The notes: generated by a model from the letters alone, not told the origin. Positions 13,161 through 26,519 are shown, counted from the first letter of the stretch. The stretch is 64,000 bases of DNA from Chinchilla lanigera (GCF_000276665.1 NW_004955502.1:1735045-1799044); one strand, 5' to 3'. A program made the numbers and translations.

Positions 13161-13694
13161 AGACTAATAAGAAGGAAATCTCCTTCTTTACCATAAACGT
13201 TTAGTTTTTTCCCTAGTTGTACTTCTATAAAAGCTTTTAAGTCAGATTTTTTGTTTAACTTTTCTTCCTTGAACATTTATTTCATACCAGTGATATTGTT
13301 ATCACTAAATCTCAATGTATTCTGACTGCACATGTTTTTGGATTGGATTCCTTCCAGATATGCAGACAAGAAAAGCTTCCTACTTGATTGTTGTTTGAAT
13401 GTAATCTAAAAAGCAAAATCATAAACTGACTCATGTCTGTGCATCTGCCTGAGTTTAGCAAAGCAGAATTTGCCTTAAGATGTTCTCATTCTTGCCCTTA
13501 ACATTCTAAATAAATTTTTAATATTTCATAGGTTTTTGTAGTTCAAAGAAAAGTACTGATTAAACTGTTTTCATATATATTACTTAGGATTGCACTTTTG
13601 GCTAAAGCCTCCAAAAAAATAAGTGTCTACAGTTGACCTGTCCTATCAGTTCAAACAGGTGACTTGTCAGAAGAGGACGTTCAAGATCTCCATG

Positions 13695-13920
13695 GGATAG
13701 TAGTAACTATTGCTTATCCATCCCTCAGCATGTAATAGGCACCATCTTAAGCAATTTACATGGTTACTCACTTATTTCTTCTGCTATTCATATTTTTTTG
13801 TTGCTGCTATGAATTCCATTTTGTAGATACATATGTTGAGGGCTTGGAAGTCTTACAATTTTACATTCAGCCACACAGTCAGTGCTTGTGACCCAAGCAG
13901 GCAGAACAGACAATCATATT
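13695..13920 (-). mobile_element. MIR SINE remnant, minus strand
   Basis: ATGTAATAGGCACCATCTTA, AGCAATTTACATGGTTACTC, CATTTTGTAGATACATATGT and CAGCCACACAGTCAGTGCTT follow the reversed MIR order. Confidence 0.65.
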
Positions 13921-15394
13921 TATAATTCACACATGACACTGACGCTGCCACTACACAACCTAATACAGATCATTTTAGGTCATAATTTTAAAACTTAACT
14001 CATGAAAACTGCCACAAGACTTAACTTTCTTTATAATTAAATTAACTTAAGTATTCTAGTGTACCATAATTACAATCATATATTTTAAATCTCCTTTAAG
14101 CTCCTAGGTTCATGTATCATATTTTTTAAGTAGAAATTGATCTTTGTTGCAACTCAAAATACATAAAAATGGATTTTTCTTACAGTACTCATAGAAATAT
14201 AAACAGGAGGAAAAGGCATTGAAGTGGTGTTTTGCCCTCTTATTCGCAGAAACATTGTATAGACAGCACCAGAGTATAGTATTATATCTTATAGCTCAAC
14301 AAACCGAGGCAGACCCTCTGCATTATCACTTAACTCTGCCAGCAATTTTCACAAATTGAAATAGGCAACAATTTTGGTGTTTCTGTTTCTTTGTTTTGTT
14401 TTTAGATTTCATATTAGAATGAACATGGCTTCAAATAAAGAATTTTAAAAGATACTCTTTAGAAAGAAGATACTAAATGAAAGGTCATGATTTAGTCATA
14501 TTTCTACAAATAGAAGTTCTGCAAAAACAGTATCCCTTATATTACAAATGAAAGCAAAACCGGTCTTTTGTGCCAGCTGGTTTACATGAATGATTTTGAC
14601 ATTACAGTTTCATCTAATCACACTGCAAATTTAGGACACATCAAGCTCTGTACAGTCGATTTCCAATGTGCCTATGAATGGCAGTGCCATCACTTATTGC
14701 TCATTTTGTTATATGTGAGCTGCTCATCCCCATTTCTCTCACGCCCTTAGTCACATTTCTATCACTCTTGTTATCCTTTTCCTACCACCCTTAATCTGTC
14801 CTTTGTATTGTAAAAACATTTTTACACAATCATATATTTCACATAAGTGGCAGTCTCTTTTTGCATTATGCTTTTCTCTTTACCTGGTCTTTTTGCATAA
14901 TTTTTATTTTCTTGTTTTAAGTAGTTATGTATTCATAAACCTATACTACTAGATCCACATGTATATGAATGCCTATGAATGGAAATGTGTAGTTTGAATT
15001 TTCCTCATAGCTGTAGAAGAGCGGTTAGATTTATTTAACTTTTTTTAGAGATAAAATAATGTGTGTAACAGGGAAAAGAAAGGTGTGTTTCTTTTTATAG
15101 CACATAGTCAGAATCCAGGATATTGCTCAGAATTCCTATTTCCAGGCCTAGAAAGCAGCCTATCTGATTTATCTATACCAATTACTTAGGCTTACTTAGT
15201 GAAACAGCTAAAATGCACACACACACACACACACACACACATCCACAACATATGTCAAACACACAGGTGCACCACCAATGGTGGTGGCATCAGTTATACC
15301 CACTTAACAGCAAAGTTGTGCAGTATTATTTGATTGTATTTTCTGTTCTCGGAAAGAACATGTTGACTCAGAGAGCAGCAGCCATATAGCCTGT
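13921..15394. other. Intronic sequence, nothing recognised except a CA repeat
   Basis: AT-rich; the only structured element is the (CA)n at 15215. Confidence 0.55.
15215..15240 (+). repeat. (CA)n microsatellite
   Basis: About 13 CA units. Confidence 0.95.
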
Positions 15395-15745
15395 TCTAGT
15401 CATCTCTGCCTTAACACAGTACCATAAGCTGGGAGGCCTTAACTGTGGAAATACACTTTTTCAAAGTTTTGGGAGCTAGAATCTCAAATGATGGTGACAG
15501 CATGGATGGGTTGTGGTAAGGGCCCTCTTCTAAGCTTCCGCCCTTGGGAGGGAAGGAGGGCAGTGCATGGGCAACTTTTTTGTCTCTACCTAGAAGGGCT
15601 CCGCACCAATCATGAGATCCCCTTCCTCCTGACAAAGCCACTCCCAGACACTCGATCTGCAGATACTAACACATTGGTGTCAATGCTGTAAACATGAATT
15701 TGGGGAACAGAATTCACCTTTTGGACCAGCCCTTTATATAATGTG
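15395..15745 (-). mobile_element. MaLR (MLT1-like) LTR remnant, minus strand
   Basis: AACACAGTACCATAAGCTGG, then AAGTTTTGGGAGCTAGAATC and further AATCATGAGATCCCCTTCCT and ATGAATTTGGGGAACAGAAT follow the order of a reversed MLT1/MST LTR. Two small open frames here (15411-15691) are incidental. Confidence 0.6.
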
Positions 15746-16189
15746 CTGCACAGGGGACTGGAGCTCAAACTCGCATCTATGCTCTTCTGATTCCAGCAGG
15801 CTTAATTTCTCACTAATCTAGGCTAACAGGAGGGAAAAAAAAGAATAAGATGGATAAAGATGAGAAATACAAAGCATTTAAAATAGTTTCTACCACGAAA
15901 TCCCGGCTTGTGATTTGCCTCACATCCATCACATAACCTCTTAGGCTTGAAAGGGGGCAATAATCCTCTAGTCCATCTTTACTCTCTGAGGTGCCGTAAG
16001 ATAAATACAGTCTGTTTGCGAGGTGCTTGGGGATCCGAGGTGTGCACCTCGTGGATGCTGTGGTGGTGTGCTGTCTCTGATAAAGACCAAAGATGGGTTG
16101 GTTAGCCCCATATTTAACCTTGCATAGGTTATTTCACCTTGATAGGATTCTCTATTCTATAAATCATACTGTCAAATCATATTTTGATC

Positions 16190-17340
16190 AACTTTAATAA
16201 ACTTCATTTCTAGAGTAGTTGTAGATTTCCAGAAAAACAAAGAGGAAATCAAAGGTTTTCCACATATGGGAGCCTCCTGTGCTGCTGACATTCTGCACCA
16301 CAGTGGCCCATTTCCGACTGTCGATGGATCTAGAGAGTGCTACTACTTAGAGTCCAAACTGTACAGTAAGGCTCATTCCTGATGGTGTGCATTGTCTGGG
16401 TTCTGACAAGTGTGTGACGTGTATCCACCATGATAGTGTTATAGAGAATATGTTCACTGCCCTAGAATTCTTGTGTTCTACCTGTTCATCTCTCCCTACC
16501 CTTAACCCCAAACAATAAATGATCTTTTATTGTCTGCATAGACTTACCTTTTCAGAATGCCATTCGGTTGAAGATGCACAGCACGCAACCTATTCATACT
16601 GGCTTCTTCACTTACTAATAAGCATAAGTTTTTTCAATATCTATCATGTAATTGTATCTCATGTAATTGTACTGATGAATAATTTAACATTTAGGGGTTG
16701 CTCCACCGTTCATCTGTTCAGCTATTGAGGACATCTTGGTCATTTCTAAATTTTGCAAATTATGGCTAGTGCTGCTTATAAATATCCCTTTGCATGTTAT
16801 TCTGTGGGCATAAGTTTTCATCTCATTTGGTAGATGCCAAGAAACACAATTGCTAGATTATACACAGTATGTTTAGCTCTGTAAGAAACTGTCAAACTTA
16901 CAAAGTTACTACAAAGTCTTACAAAGTTATTACACCATTTTCAATTCCCACCGCCAGTAAATGAGATTTCCCATTGTTCTACATCCTCACTAGCATTTGG
17001 CATTACAGCTCTGGGTTTTCCAAATTCTTAGAGGTATATAATAGTCCTCAGTTTTGATTTGCAATTGTTTAATGGCGTACGATGTTGAATATTTATTCAT
17101 ATTATTTGCCATCTGAATATCTTTAGTGAAATGTCTCTCTGGTTCCCGTTTATTAATTAGATTGCTGTATTTCTTTAACTCTTTGTTGAATTTTAAGAAT
17201 TCTTTGTCTATTGGAGATAATAGTCTTTTATCAGATAACTCTTTTACAATTTTTTTCTAGCTTGACTTCTCATTCGTTTGAAGTCATGATTAATTCTTTA
17301 ATTAATCCTGCATCAATTTTCCAACTTTTTAAACTAAAAA
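16190..17340 (-). mobile_element. Ancient L1 (L1M-type) 3' region, minus strand
   Basis: AATTCCCACCGCCAGTAAAT, CTACATCCTCACTAGCATTT, AATATCTTTAGTGAAATGTC and TTTATCAGATAACTCTTT are antisense L1M 3' end of ORF2 in the right order. Heavily diverged. Confidence 0.75.
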
Positions 17341-17416
17341 GTCAGTTTTTCCAGTGATAATGATGAAGATAAGACTGTTATTGTAATGTATAGGTAGTAC
17401 TTGAAAACTATTCTTT

Positions 17417-17453
17417 ATATATAAATATATTTTTTATATATACATATATATAT
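17417..17453 (+). repeat. AT-rich simple repeat (TATA-type)
   Basis: Imperfect TATATA/TATACA run; a second AT-rich part follows a short T run. Confidence 0.8.
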
Positions 17454-17627
17454 AGCTCTATTATAAAGTAGATAAAACAGATGTTGACATATCTCAGAAG
17501 TTTGGGAAGAGTCTCAAAACTCTAACTGTACTGCAAATAGTTTAGAAGAGTAGCAGGAGCAGTTTTATGAGAGCTAGTTTCCATTTACATTTTGCCTCTT
17601 AAAAATTAGTAACTACTAAAAAGTAGT

Positions 17628-17900
17628 AGCTCAGAAACACATGGTGACACATTCCTGTAATCCCAGCCCTCTAAGAGGCTGGGGCATGAGGACTGCAAAT
17701 TTAAACCTACCATGGCCTGTTTAGCAACTTAAAGAGGACTTATCTCAAAATTTAAAAAAAAAATACACACATACACAAACACATATATTAAAAAGCTAAT
17801 GAGCTACAGCTGAATGTTAAACTGCTGGGTTAGAACCAAGTGCCTGGTACCACAAAAAATAAAACTTTCATAAATAAATAAAAATAAATAAATAAAACAT
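17628..17900 (+). mobile_element. B1 + ID composite SINE (B1-dID/MEN-like), plus strand
   Basis: The left part is 7SL/B1-like: TGTAATCCCAGCCCTCTAAG, then GAGGCTGGGGCATGAGGA and TTATCTCAAAATTT with an A-rich linker. The right part, from about 17795, is a degenerate tRNA/ID-like monomer (AGCTACAGCTGAATG ... CTGGGTTAGAACCAAGTGCC) ending in CTGGTACCAC and a (AAAT)n tail. Such dimers are known from non-murid rodents. The copy is diverged. Boundaries are accurate to about 10 bp. Confidence 0.82.
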
Positions 17901-19439
17901 AGATCTATAAATTGACAAGATTTTACAAGTGGTTTTTTTAACTTTTTGAAATAAGACCATACAGAAACCCCTCAAACTTAATTCTAAGCGTTATAAATGC
18001 TGACTTGTAAGTACCAGCAGAATTAATTTCAAATTATGTTTTAGAAATCTACAGAAATCAAAGCACTTGGGAGAATCCTTTTGTCCTTTATAAAATTAAA
18101 ATCTGGGTGTATACTCTCATTTTTATGTTACTTGGACAGTGAGAAAGGAAGAGATCATACATCTTCTCCGTACTTACCTATGCTTTGGAAGCAGAATCTG
18201 TGCTAGTGCACAAGACAGATGATTAATGGTGTTTGTGGTTTGCTAAATGCCGGAGTAAAGCCGAGGCATTTAATAACCACAAGAGCCCTTTACTGCCACT
18301 GGAGTCCTAAAACTGCAATCACAATTCATATCCTACACCAGCATTAAGCTGGTGCAACAAAGCAGTGTGAAAAACTGAAATATCCTTGTTCTCTTCAAGA
18401 GGTTGTTACTACTTTTTATATCTAGTTATTTGAAATTTTCTATTTCTCTCATTCTTTCTCTTATTGACAAGGAAATATATAAATGAGATAGCTTAGAGAA
18501 CACTTGTGATTTCAGTATGAGTTTGCAAAAAATACTATATAAATAAATATATAACCATACTTCCATCTACACATAGCATACCAGTCTCTTGTACTTTGAT
18601 ACTGTAGTAGAAAGTAATAAATCTGTAACTGCCTTCCTCTTGATATCTACAGGAATCTTATTATTGAGAGGATCTTGTAGATATACCTTGGGAAATATTT
18701 AGTTCAATCTTCTTGTTTTCCAGAAAGGAAATTAGTCCAGGAATGACTTTTTAAGAAAAAATCAGTAAGGAGCAAAACTTGAATTCTATCTGCTTTCCAA
18801 CCTTCACCATCTTTTGTGTGGACAACCGTGACAGTCTCCTGCAGGAGACCTGAGGTCCTGTCTGGAAGCCAGTTTCTTGGTCGTGTTCCTGAGCTTGTGG
18901 CCCACGGCTGCCCGTGGTGATGTTCCACGCTGTGAGTGCATCACCAGTTTCCCACCTGTGCTCTATTCACATACCTTGCCTGAGCCACTCCAGAAGAATG
19001 CTCTAGGACAACTGGATTATTAAGGGTGCGCCAACCTTGTTGCTTTTCTGGCATGGCCTCCTGACTGCACTTGAGAATCCACCGGTGTGCTTTTTCATCT
19101 CTTAATTGACAAGATCCTACCTCTCCCTTTTTTAATCCTAAGGGCCTTCATGTAAAAGTATTTATTTTCCTTCTATGATTACTAGATTTACCTTCTTTAT
19201 ATTTTCTTAACCACGGTTCTTAATGATTTGCATGCCTATTTGGAAGACGTGCTATCTACACAAGATTCTTGCTACACCTGAAAAACTCCCAATTCTAAAG
19301 GCTCTGTTTATAAAATATATTTGCTTGCTTTTCTAAGACTAGAAAGACAAGACAGCAATTCACCCAGACAGCCCTTCCCACCTCGGCAGTAGCACCATAG
19401 CTGACTCACTGCACAAACCAGAAATCTGGGAGTCAACTT
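17901..19439. other. Intronic sequence, single-copy in appearance
   Basis: No repeat family recognised. The 18220-18380 part is compositionally balanced with a small inverted motif (CCAGCATTAAGCTGG). Confidence 0.5.
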
Positions 19440-20085
19440 AGTTTGCAGTTTTCACTATGACTTATTTTTAGTCTATCAGTTAGTTCAGCGACCTCTGCCA
19501 ATTTTACCTCCAAATTTACCCACAGTTACCCACTTGCTGTCCTACCCCAGGGCCCATGATTATAGTGAGATGACTGCAGTCACTCGTGCGTGCATCTCTG
19601 CGACTTCATCTGACCTCCTCCTGCCCTACTGCCATCCATGTTCTCTGTAGCAGACATTGTATCCCCGGTAAGATATGGAAGTGGTCATTTCACTATCGAG
19701 ATTAAATTCTCTTTAGGACCTCTGTTTAGAATAAAGCCAAGAAGGACCACTTTAACCTAGGCCCTTCGTTCTTGTCTGACCGGTTACCATATTCTCCCTT
19801 GCTCACTGCATCTTGAGGAACACACAGTGACACTCCTGGTTCTGTGGAGGGGCCAGCTCTCTCAGGGCTGTAAGTTCTGTGTGCGGGGGAGACCCGCAGA
19901 GGACAAATGACCTCTTCAGGGAGGACATAGCCGAGTTCCCAGCTCGCTCAGCCAGCTCCCACACAAGGCACTTTTCCTTTTCCTCACAGCGTCGCTGCTG
20001 TTGGAAGCATTTTCTCACTGCTCTGCTTCTTAGTGCTTCCTTTCCCTCAAGTATCAGTTCAGCAAGAGCTTCCTTGGGTATCATT
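19440..20085 (+). mobile_element. L2 LINE 3' region remnant, plus strand
   Basis: Consecutive weak matches to the mammalian L2 3' region: GTGGTCATTTCACTATCGAG, TTTAGAATAAAGCCAAGAAG, CTCCCTTGCTCACTGCATC, then CAGCTCCCACACAAGGCA, AAGTATCAGTTCAGCAAGAG and CTTCCTTGGGTATC. Highly diverged, as expected for this age. A 93-codon minus-strand frame over it is incidental. Confidence 0.55.
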
Positions 20086-23000
20086 CTCTAAGTGCCTAGG
20101 ACACACTGTATGTAAGCAAGCAGGGTTGTTTTACTTACTGTATGAATAATATTAGTATGTTTAATAATATATTTCTTCAAAGGAAAAGAATGGGTTCCAG
20201 ATGTCCCCCTGCCTTATACCTAAGTTCAATGGAAACCCTGTTTTCTGTTCACAGTGAACAATTCAAGGATTGATCAAAAATATGGTTAATGGTGAAATTT
20301 TTAAAAATTATCATGGTAAAAGTCACATTGCCACTACTTCCCCTCAGATACTTCGGTTCTCTTTGAGTGCACTTCTCGTATCATTCTGAGCACTCCGAAG
20401 CAGTTCTGGAAGGCGTCTTTTGTGAGAGTCTTTAGCTGAGCTATCCTGGCTGCCTCCATGTTCTGACTTGGTTTAAAACATTTACCTTTATGACCATTTG
20501 AGTCTGGGGAAGAGTTAGAAGCCCCCAGATATCATATGTGACAGATACAGTGGAAGGCACACAGTAAGTTTTCACAGGCATGCCCATCCTTTGGATGGCA
20601 CTCAGAAGTAGCATTCACCAATTTTTGATAGCACCTTGTAAGGACTTGAACGAGGACTTCCATAACTGCTTTAGAAAACAGAATAATGCTAGAATGAGTG
20701 TGTATGATGCAAGGAAGAATATTTTGAGGGGGGCTGATGGCAGTGTGTCTTTATTTTAATAAATTTTTTAAAATTTAAAAATTCACCTTTTTTTCCTTTT
20801 ACCTTCTATATAAGAATCCCACCTTTATATAAGAATCTACCTAGGACAGGAGTATCACAGGTAGCATCTGGACATGTTTCATGCTGCTATTTGGATATAA
20901 AGAAAAACAAAAATTCATTTAGCTGATCTCTACCTCTTATTCTTCTCACTTGGATGAAGAAGAATCAAAGTAAAACTAATCACAGGGCACAGAAATGATG
21001 TTGGTGGGCTCTAGATCATGGTCTTTGTAGAACAATAAGCAATTGCTTTCTCCTGATCAGGATGTGTGGAGTGAGCTTTAAAGATGAACAGGAAAGGCGC
21101 TGGAGAGAGATAATGACCTGAATGCCAGCTCTTCATACCAGGTTCTAGTCACACGACTTGACAGACACAAGCAGCTTGGTAGAGGCTGACTGGTCTTAAA
21201 GTACCTGATTTGGGGGGTGATTCTAAGACAGCAGGTGTCGTGGTTGTTTCGAAGGATAAAGGGTTGGACAAGGAAGGAGGGCCAAGGCAGAAAGGAATCT
21301 TAGTGAGGAACTACAAGGTCCATGGTTGCTGACACTATCAGTAGTTACTTGCAGCAACCCTCCTCACTGTGCAGAACACAATCGCTTCTGACCCCTGCTG
21401 TGTGTCCACTGCCAGGAGATGGAAGGTGACACATGCAGCTGACTGATGCTCTTGAGGAAAACCGTGTAAATGAACTGTGGTGTGAGGAGTCTTGGGGAAA
21501 GCTTGAGAACAAACAAATGTTATTTTCCTCTTCAGAGCGCAATTACAGTTGTGCCAGTGATTCTGCATGGGCCCTGCTAGAACCAAGAGTCCAGTTGTCC
21601 CTACCTAGAGGTTTGCCTCTGCTTACAAAGGCAGCAACATACGATCAAGTGGGACACTTAGTTTCATATGCAAGTGACCAGCATTTAATGAAATCAACAA
21701 AACAGAAAGTAAGCCTTTCCAAGAGAATGCAGGGTATCTACGTCCAATCTCTATTATCTTATTTTCTAATTATGTTTACATAGTGAGTGATATGATTTAA
21801 ACAATTACAGAGAAAAGAAAAAAGTTCTTCAATAACAGAAATTATCACTACTAGCAATTTAAGATACAAAGTCCACAACACTTTTATTTTGTAGTATTCA
21901 ATCTCCTGGGATGGATAAGTTTTAGAAATTCTTTCTATAAACTTTATGCAAAGTCATGCCCTGAGCAGATTCTTAATCAATCTGAATTGACCCAATGGAC
22001 TCCATTTCGCTCATGATATTTCTGGTCCCAAGTGTTGGCTCTGAGATGTTTTCTAAAAGCCTGAGCCACTCTGCTAAAAACCACCCACTGCAGCACTAGT
22101 TGTTTTCTGGCCTAGTTCTCTTTGTCTACCCATCCCAACTCAGTTACAAGTCAGATGCTGGCACAGGGTGCACACTTCCTTGTTTATTACTCTGGTTAAA
22201 GGGCCCTGCCCTCACTGTAGGGACTGAGGACACCTTTGTCATGATGCAGAAGCATTGCAGACTGTATTTTATCTCCCCCAATGCTGTCCGGCTGTCTTGG
22301 CATTGGCAAAGCTGAGTCGTTCATTACCGGTGCCTCTAATCACAGTTTTAAATATGTGGCACCAGTGGCCCTGGAGTCTCAGCAGAAGGGAATTGGCAGG
22401 AAAACAGTCTCTCACTGTGCCCCCAGGTAGCCTGTCTACACCTGTCATTACCTGGCATCCAAATGCCTGTAAAATAATCTTTCCAATTTGTATTTGGGCC
22501 AAATGCCAGCACAACAGATGGACAGGAGTGTGCAAAACCAAGATTATGCATATACATTCAGTGTACAGACGGTGAGCATAACTCTTTGCTAGGAACATCC
22601 AAACATCTGTGTACTTTGAGCTTTGTGTGTACTGTTTACATCGTCTCCTGTCACAGTGGGTGGGCTTTGCCAGAGAGGCATGAAGGAAGACTCGTGAATT
22701 TCATGGAAATTCTCATAGTGTAAATTTACTTCACCCTGGGTAAAAGGAGCATACAGAGAACATTATGAATAACTTTGTTGTTGTGTCACATAATCTCAAA
22801 AGTTTATTTTAGTAGCACAATAGCAAAAAATCTTTGGAGATTACAGAAAAAATAAAATTAAGATTTGGGACACTTTCTACCAGGGTGCTCTGGTATTTGG
22901 CACTCCTGTCTCTGATACCTAACACAGACATGCAGACAGTAGATTGTTGCAAAGCTGCTCTAAGTCCAACTCAAGACACGCTTTGTGTCTGTCCACCTCC

Positions 23001-25577
23001 ATTAGTCTTTAATATTTTTTGTTAAGTAAAGTGTTGGAAAATAGTTGGGCAACTTACACTTTTTTTCTTAGAAGTATTGATTATTTATTTTGATAATCAG
23101 TGTAATAATGCTCAGCGTATCTAACAACCACCTTTAGTAGAAGAATGCAATTAGAGCAACTTAATCAGTTCAAGGTGTGCTGCGTGGAATATGACCCACC
23201 AGCATTAGCATGGGGAGTTTACCAAAGCCCTCAGCTTTTTGATCATGGGAAATTGATTTTGTCACTACTCCCTCTGTTAATTGAGCACCTTTAAAAAGCA
23301 GATGCCAAAATGCGTATAGAGGAAAATGTTCTTGAGACAAGCCTGAGGGAGCAAAAGAAGACCAGAGAGCCTCCCACTACAGTATCTGAACCGAACGCAA
23401 AGCGGGGGGACCCTCAGGACTACCTTGATGCGGTAAAGTTAAAAGCTGATTTAGCAGGTCCATAATGCAACCACGAAGCATCAAGTGGACCATGTTTCCA
23501 TGAGTGGAGCTATTTTGGTATCCATGGAGCATTTATGGCAAACACTTTTGGTCATCAGCTAAGAGACATCCTTGGGTAGTGTGATCTTGGGAGCAATAAG
23601 ATTTCAACTGAGTTTCTTGCTCAGTTGAACCTGCACTACAGATCTCCACTATTTTGAACACCATAGCTCAGAAGATAAACCACCTCTTAAAACAGAGTGT
23701 CTCCCACCAACCTCACAAGGAATCTGATTATTAACTAGTGGTTTTGCTTACATGAAAGAATAACAGCATTCCGTGTCTAATAATTGTGTGAGTAAGATGG
23801 CAGAAACTCTCCATGGTGACAGATTGCTGTCTAGGAGGTGAATTCCAGTTCAGTTGTGTTGGAAAGCATGAAACAAAGAGATTTAATGGACAATTCAAAC
23901 TGTTATGATCCTACGCTATGGTATTCACATATATTAACTTACCACAAAGACTGCACCTGCTCCAACAAATACAGGTACTATATATGCCCCAGAATACTCC
24001 TACCATACAGGGCTGGGGACAGACTGGTCGTTTGTGCATCTGAAGTGTGTCTCCTGTTGCATACAGACTCCTTTGTGTTTCCTTCTGTGTTTGGGAGATG
24101 TTTCTCAAAACAAAGTACTACAATATATGAAGGCTTAGAGCATCCATTTATTACTGATTTCCCCTGCTTCTGGAGATTACTAGGTGATTTTTCTCTCCCG
24201 AGTATCTTGACTGGGACTAGATAGACTAGAATGTCCTCACTTCCAGGCATGGGACTCAGATGTAGAGGTGGGGAGGGCAAGGGTGACTAGAATCTCTCTC
24301 ACATGGTCTCTTGGACCCAGGAAGCTAGCTTGGACTTCTTCTCCTGAAGATATAAGGGTTTCCAGTGATAAGAAAGGGCAGATACCTACACACATGTGCT
24401 CTTCCAGGCTGTGCTGTTGTCACTTTTTTCTTGTAATTATCTTGTACACCAAGGCAGATCTTATGACCAATCCCAGAGTTGTGTGGTGGGAGCTGTGTGG
24501 ATACAGGGAGCCCTAACCAAACAGAACCATTGTATCACCCATCTGCTTAGTGTATGCTCTTTCTCTTCCTCCTCTCTTTTCTCCTCTTCTGCATTTTATT
24601 TTTCTTTTTCATCTGTTTTATGAATATATAATAAAGAGGACCACATCTCTATGCGAATACTTTCTGATTCAGGTATAAAATATTTGTACATTAAGCTACA
24701 TTTTTATTTGTAATGAATGTATATGCAATTTGTTAAACTTTTTCTCAGCTTCAGCATTGTCAACAAAGTCAGTCTCTTTCTGTAATTCCTAAGGACTCTA
24801 AATGAGTATGTGTATTCCTCAGAGAGGAAGCTACAAATATTTCCTTTCTGGTCAGCAATATTATGTGGGATTTATGGGATTGATGTTTCTGTTGATGGCA
24901 GCTGGTCACTTCACTTGGTAGTAGCAATTCATTACTCTTCTGATCCTAATAAAATAATAGCCATGTTAATTCTTCAGTGTAGTTGAGGCTTGAATGTAAA
25001 AATTAGGAGGTAGAAATTGAATAATACATGACTTGATAGAACTCTAATTTTCTACTGTACAGCTCTTTTATCAGCTGTGTTGAGCCTATCATCACTATAA
25101 TAGGTGCTGAGGAGAATAAACATGAAAGCAACATGTTAAAAAGAAGAAAATGAATGCTTTGCCGTGATGCTCCATTGTGCTTATAATCAAGGCCATTTCT
25201 GCAGCATGAGGTAAAGGTGCACATTAGAAGATCTTGCAGGCAGACCCGTCTCCACCAGTTTCCAGGCAAGAGTGTGTGTGCATAGTCTTCATTTTACTAC
25301 TGTAACACACACATACAGTGTCTGTGGAACCAAATGTGCATTGCTCATTGTAGACAAAGTCAACACTCTTGACTTTTCATCCTACAGCATGGCCTCCAAT
25401 ATCAGTCGGTCGGCCCACCCCTACAACTATTTCTAGTCTCAATTCCTTGACCTCCCACCACCACGAGAAAGCCCACTAGACTGAGTTCAGTTAGAGGTGT
25501 GTTTAGAAAGGAATAATAGATCGGATTGGCCATTTAAAACAAATAGTAACTAAATTTTGTACTTTATACCAGGGACA

Positions 25578-25579
<2 letters not shown>
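20086..25579. other. Intronic sequence, single-copy in appearance
   Basis: Many short open frames (largest 128 codons, 23838-24224) without family resemblance. A weak MER5-like string (CCCACCAGCATTAGCATGG) lies near 23198. The GC-richer stretch 22150-22560 has overlapping frames on both strands but no protein signature. Confidence 0.5.
24549..24615 (+). repeat. Polypyrimidine tract
   Basis: CT-rich run (CTCTTTCTCTTCCTCCTCTC and on). It is followed by no AG|coding exon, so it is taken as simple sequence. Confidence 0.6.

Positions 25580-25624
<45 letters not shown>
25580..25624 (+). repeat. (GT)n microsatellite
   Basis: About 22 uninterrupted GT units, the longest dinucleotide run in the window, about 770 bp upstream of the first KHDRBS2 exon. 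Confidence 0.97.
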
Positions 25625-25626
<2 letters not shown>

Positions 25627-26391
25627 CAAAGGACAAACAGATATGACTGGCACTTTTTCTTTAAAAAAACCTTCATCTGTAATGACTCAGATCCACTCTT
25701 TGGTATGTTAAAATGACTCACACAGTTCCATGTCGATGAAGTTTAAAGACAGCCTCTTTGATTTTGTTTGAATTACTGGTTGTTATTGAAAAATCTACCT
25801 TCTACTATGACTGTCCAGTTCCATAACCACAGTTCTAAAACAAATACAAAATCCTTGTTTTTATGAGTTGCATAATGGGTTGGTTGGTGGGATTCTACAG
25901 TTTCCCAGGTCTGTATTGGGCCATGGCATTTTCCTGTTTTGGTTTATGCATTAAAAGCTATTTGAAAATCATGAATTCATTCACCATCTACATATAATCA
26001 TCCAAATGATGTTATTTGTTAATAATTCTCATGGCTGAGGTGCATTCCAACTTCTTATTTTATATTACTACCTTCTCTTTTTTGTGAACACCTTAAGCGA
26101 TGACTCAGGAAATCTAATCTGATGTTCTGCAGGGTACTTTCTTGATGAAAGAAGCAATTTCAATCGCTGTATACATAGAAACATATATATTCTTTATATG
26201 TCTTTATATATCTTGTTTATATATACCTTCTTTGTATAAGCTTAGATTTTTGCATGAAAGATTTAAAAAAAACACAAAGGTTTATTTTCTTATTGTTTTG
26301 TGTTTTGTTTTGTTCTGTTCTTTTTTGAGCTCTAAGAACTTCATGTCCCTTTTAAACTCCTCAACTCTTCTGGTCATATTTTTTCTCCTAG

Positions 26392-26519
26392 GACTACAAT
26401 GATGAAATTCGTCAGGAACAACTACGAGAATTATCTTACTTAAATGGCTCAGAGGACTCTGGTCGTGGCAGAGGGATCAGAGGCAGAGGGATCAGGATAG
26501 CTCCCACGGCTCCTTCAAG
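26392..26519 (+). CDS. KHDRBS2: KHDRBS2 (SLM-1) internal exon, post-KH region with first RG-rich segment
   Basis: The exon encodes DYNDEIRQEQLRELSYLNGS followed by EDSGRGRGIRGRGIRIAPTAPS and the first two bases of an Arg codon. This matches my recollection of KHDRBS2 from about residue 162 to 204 of about 349. The family are STAR (KH plus QUA1/QUA2) RNA-binding proteins of the nucleus that bind U/A-rich motifs and regulate alternative splicing, mainly in neurons. The exon covers the end of QUA2 and the start of the RG-rich tail, whose arginines are methylation targets in this family. It is bounded by a pyrimidine-rich acceptor ending in CTCCTAG and a donor AAG|GTACAT. Its length is 128 bp; it starts in phase 0 and ends after codon position 2. 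An upstream ATG at 26142 opens a frame over the acceptor in a different frame and is not a start. KHDRBS3 and KHDRBS1 are less similar here. The identification is secure; only exon numbering is uncertain. Confidence 0.95.

Larger units (their letters stand above)
1..26391 (+). other. KHDRBS2: KHDRBS2 intron upstream of the first exon (partial, 5' end outside window)
   Basis: No exon of KHDRBS2 or another gene was recognised here. The stretch is AT-rich and holds MaLR LTR remnants, several L1 fragments, MIR, L2, SINEs and microsatellites, listed separately. It ends in a pyrimidine-rich acceptor region at about 26350-26391. That the preceding exon lies outside the window is inferred from the phase-0 start and the absence of KH-domain coding sequence. 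Confidence 0.85.

Noticed and set aside
12858..13276. Overlapping minus-strand frames of 100 and 118 codons
   Set aside because: They are the antisense of a purine-rich L1 3'UTR-like stretch, which yields Ser/Pro/Phe-rich chance frames.
18300..18380. MADE1/miR-548-like GCTGGTGCAACAAAG string
   Set aside because: The match is limited to a few bases and the expected long hairpin is absent.
23170..23225. MER5-like transposon fragment
   Set aside because: Only about 25 bases resemble the family; too short to call.
23838..24224. 128-codon plus-strand frame
   Set aside because: No recognisable domain, no start or splice context, overlapping frames on the opposite strand; treated as chance.
24549..24640. 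Polypyrimidine tract as a possible splice acceptor
   Set aside because: No following AG with an open, conserved coding segment.
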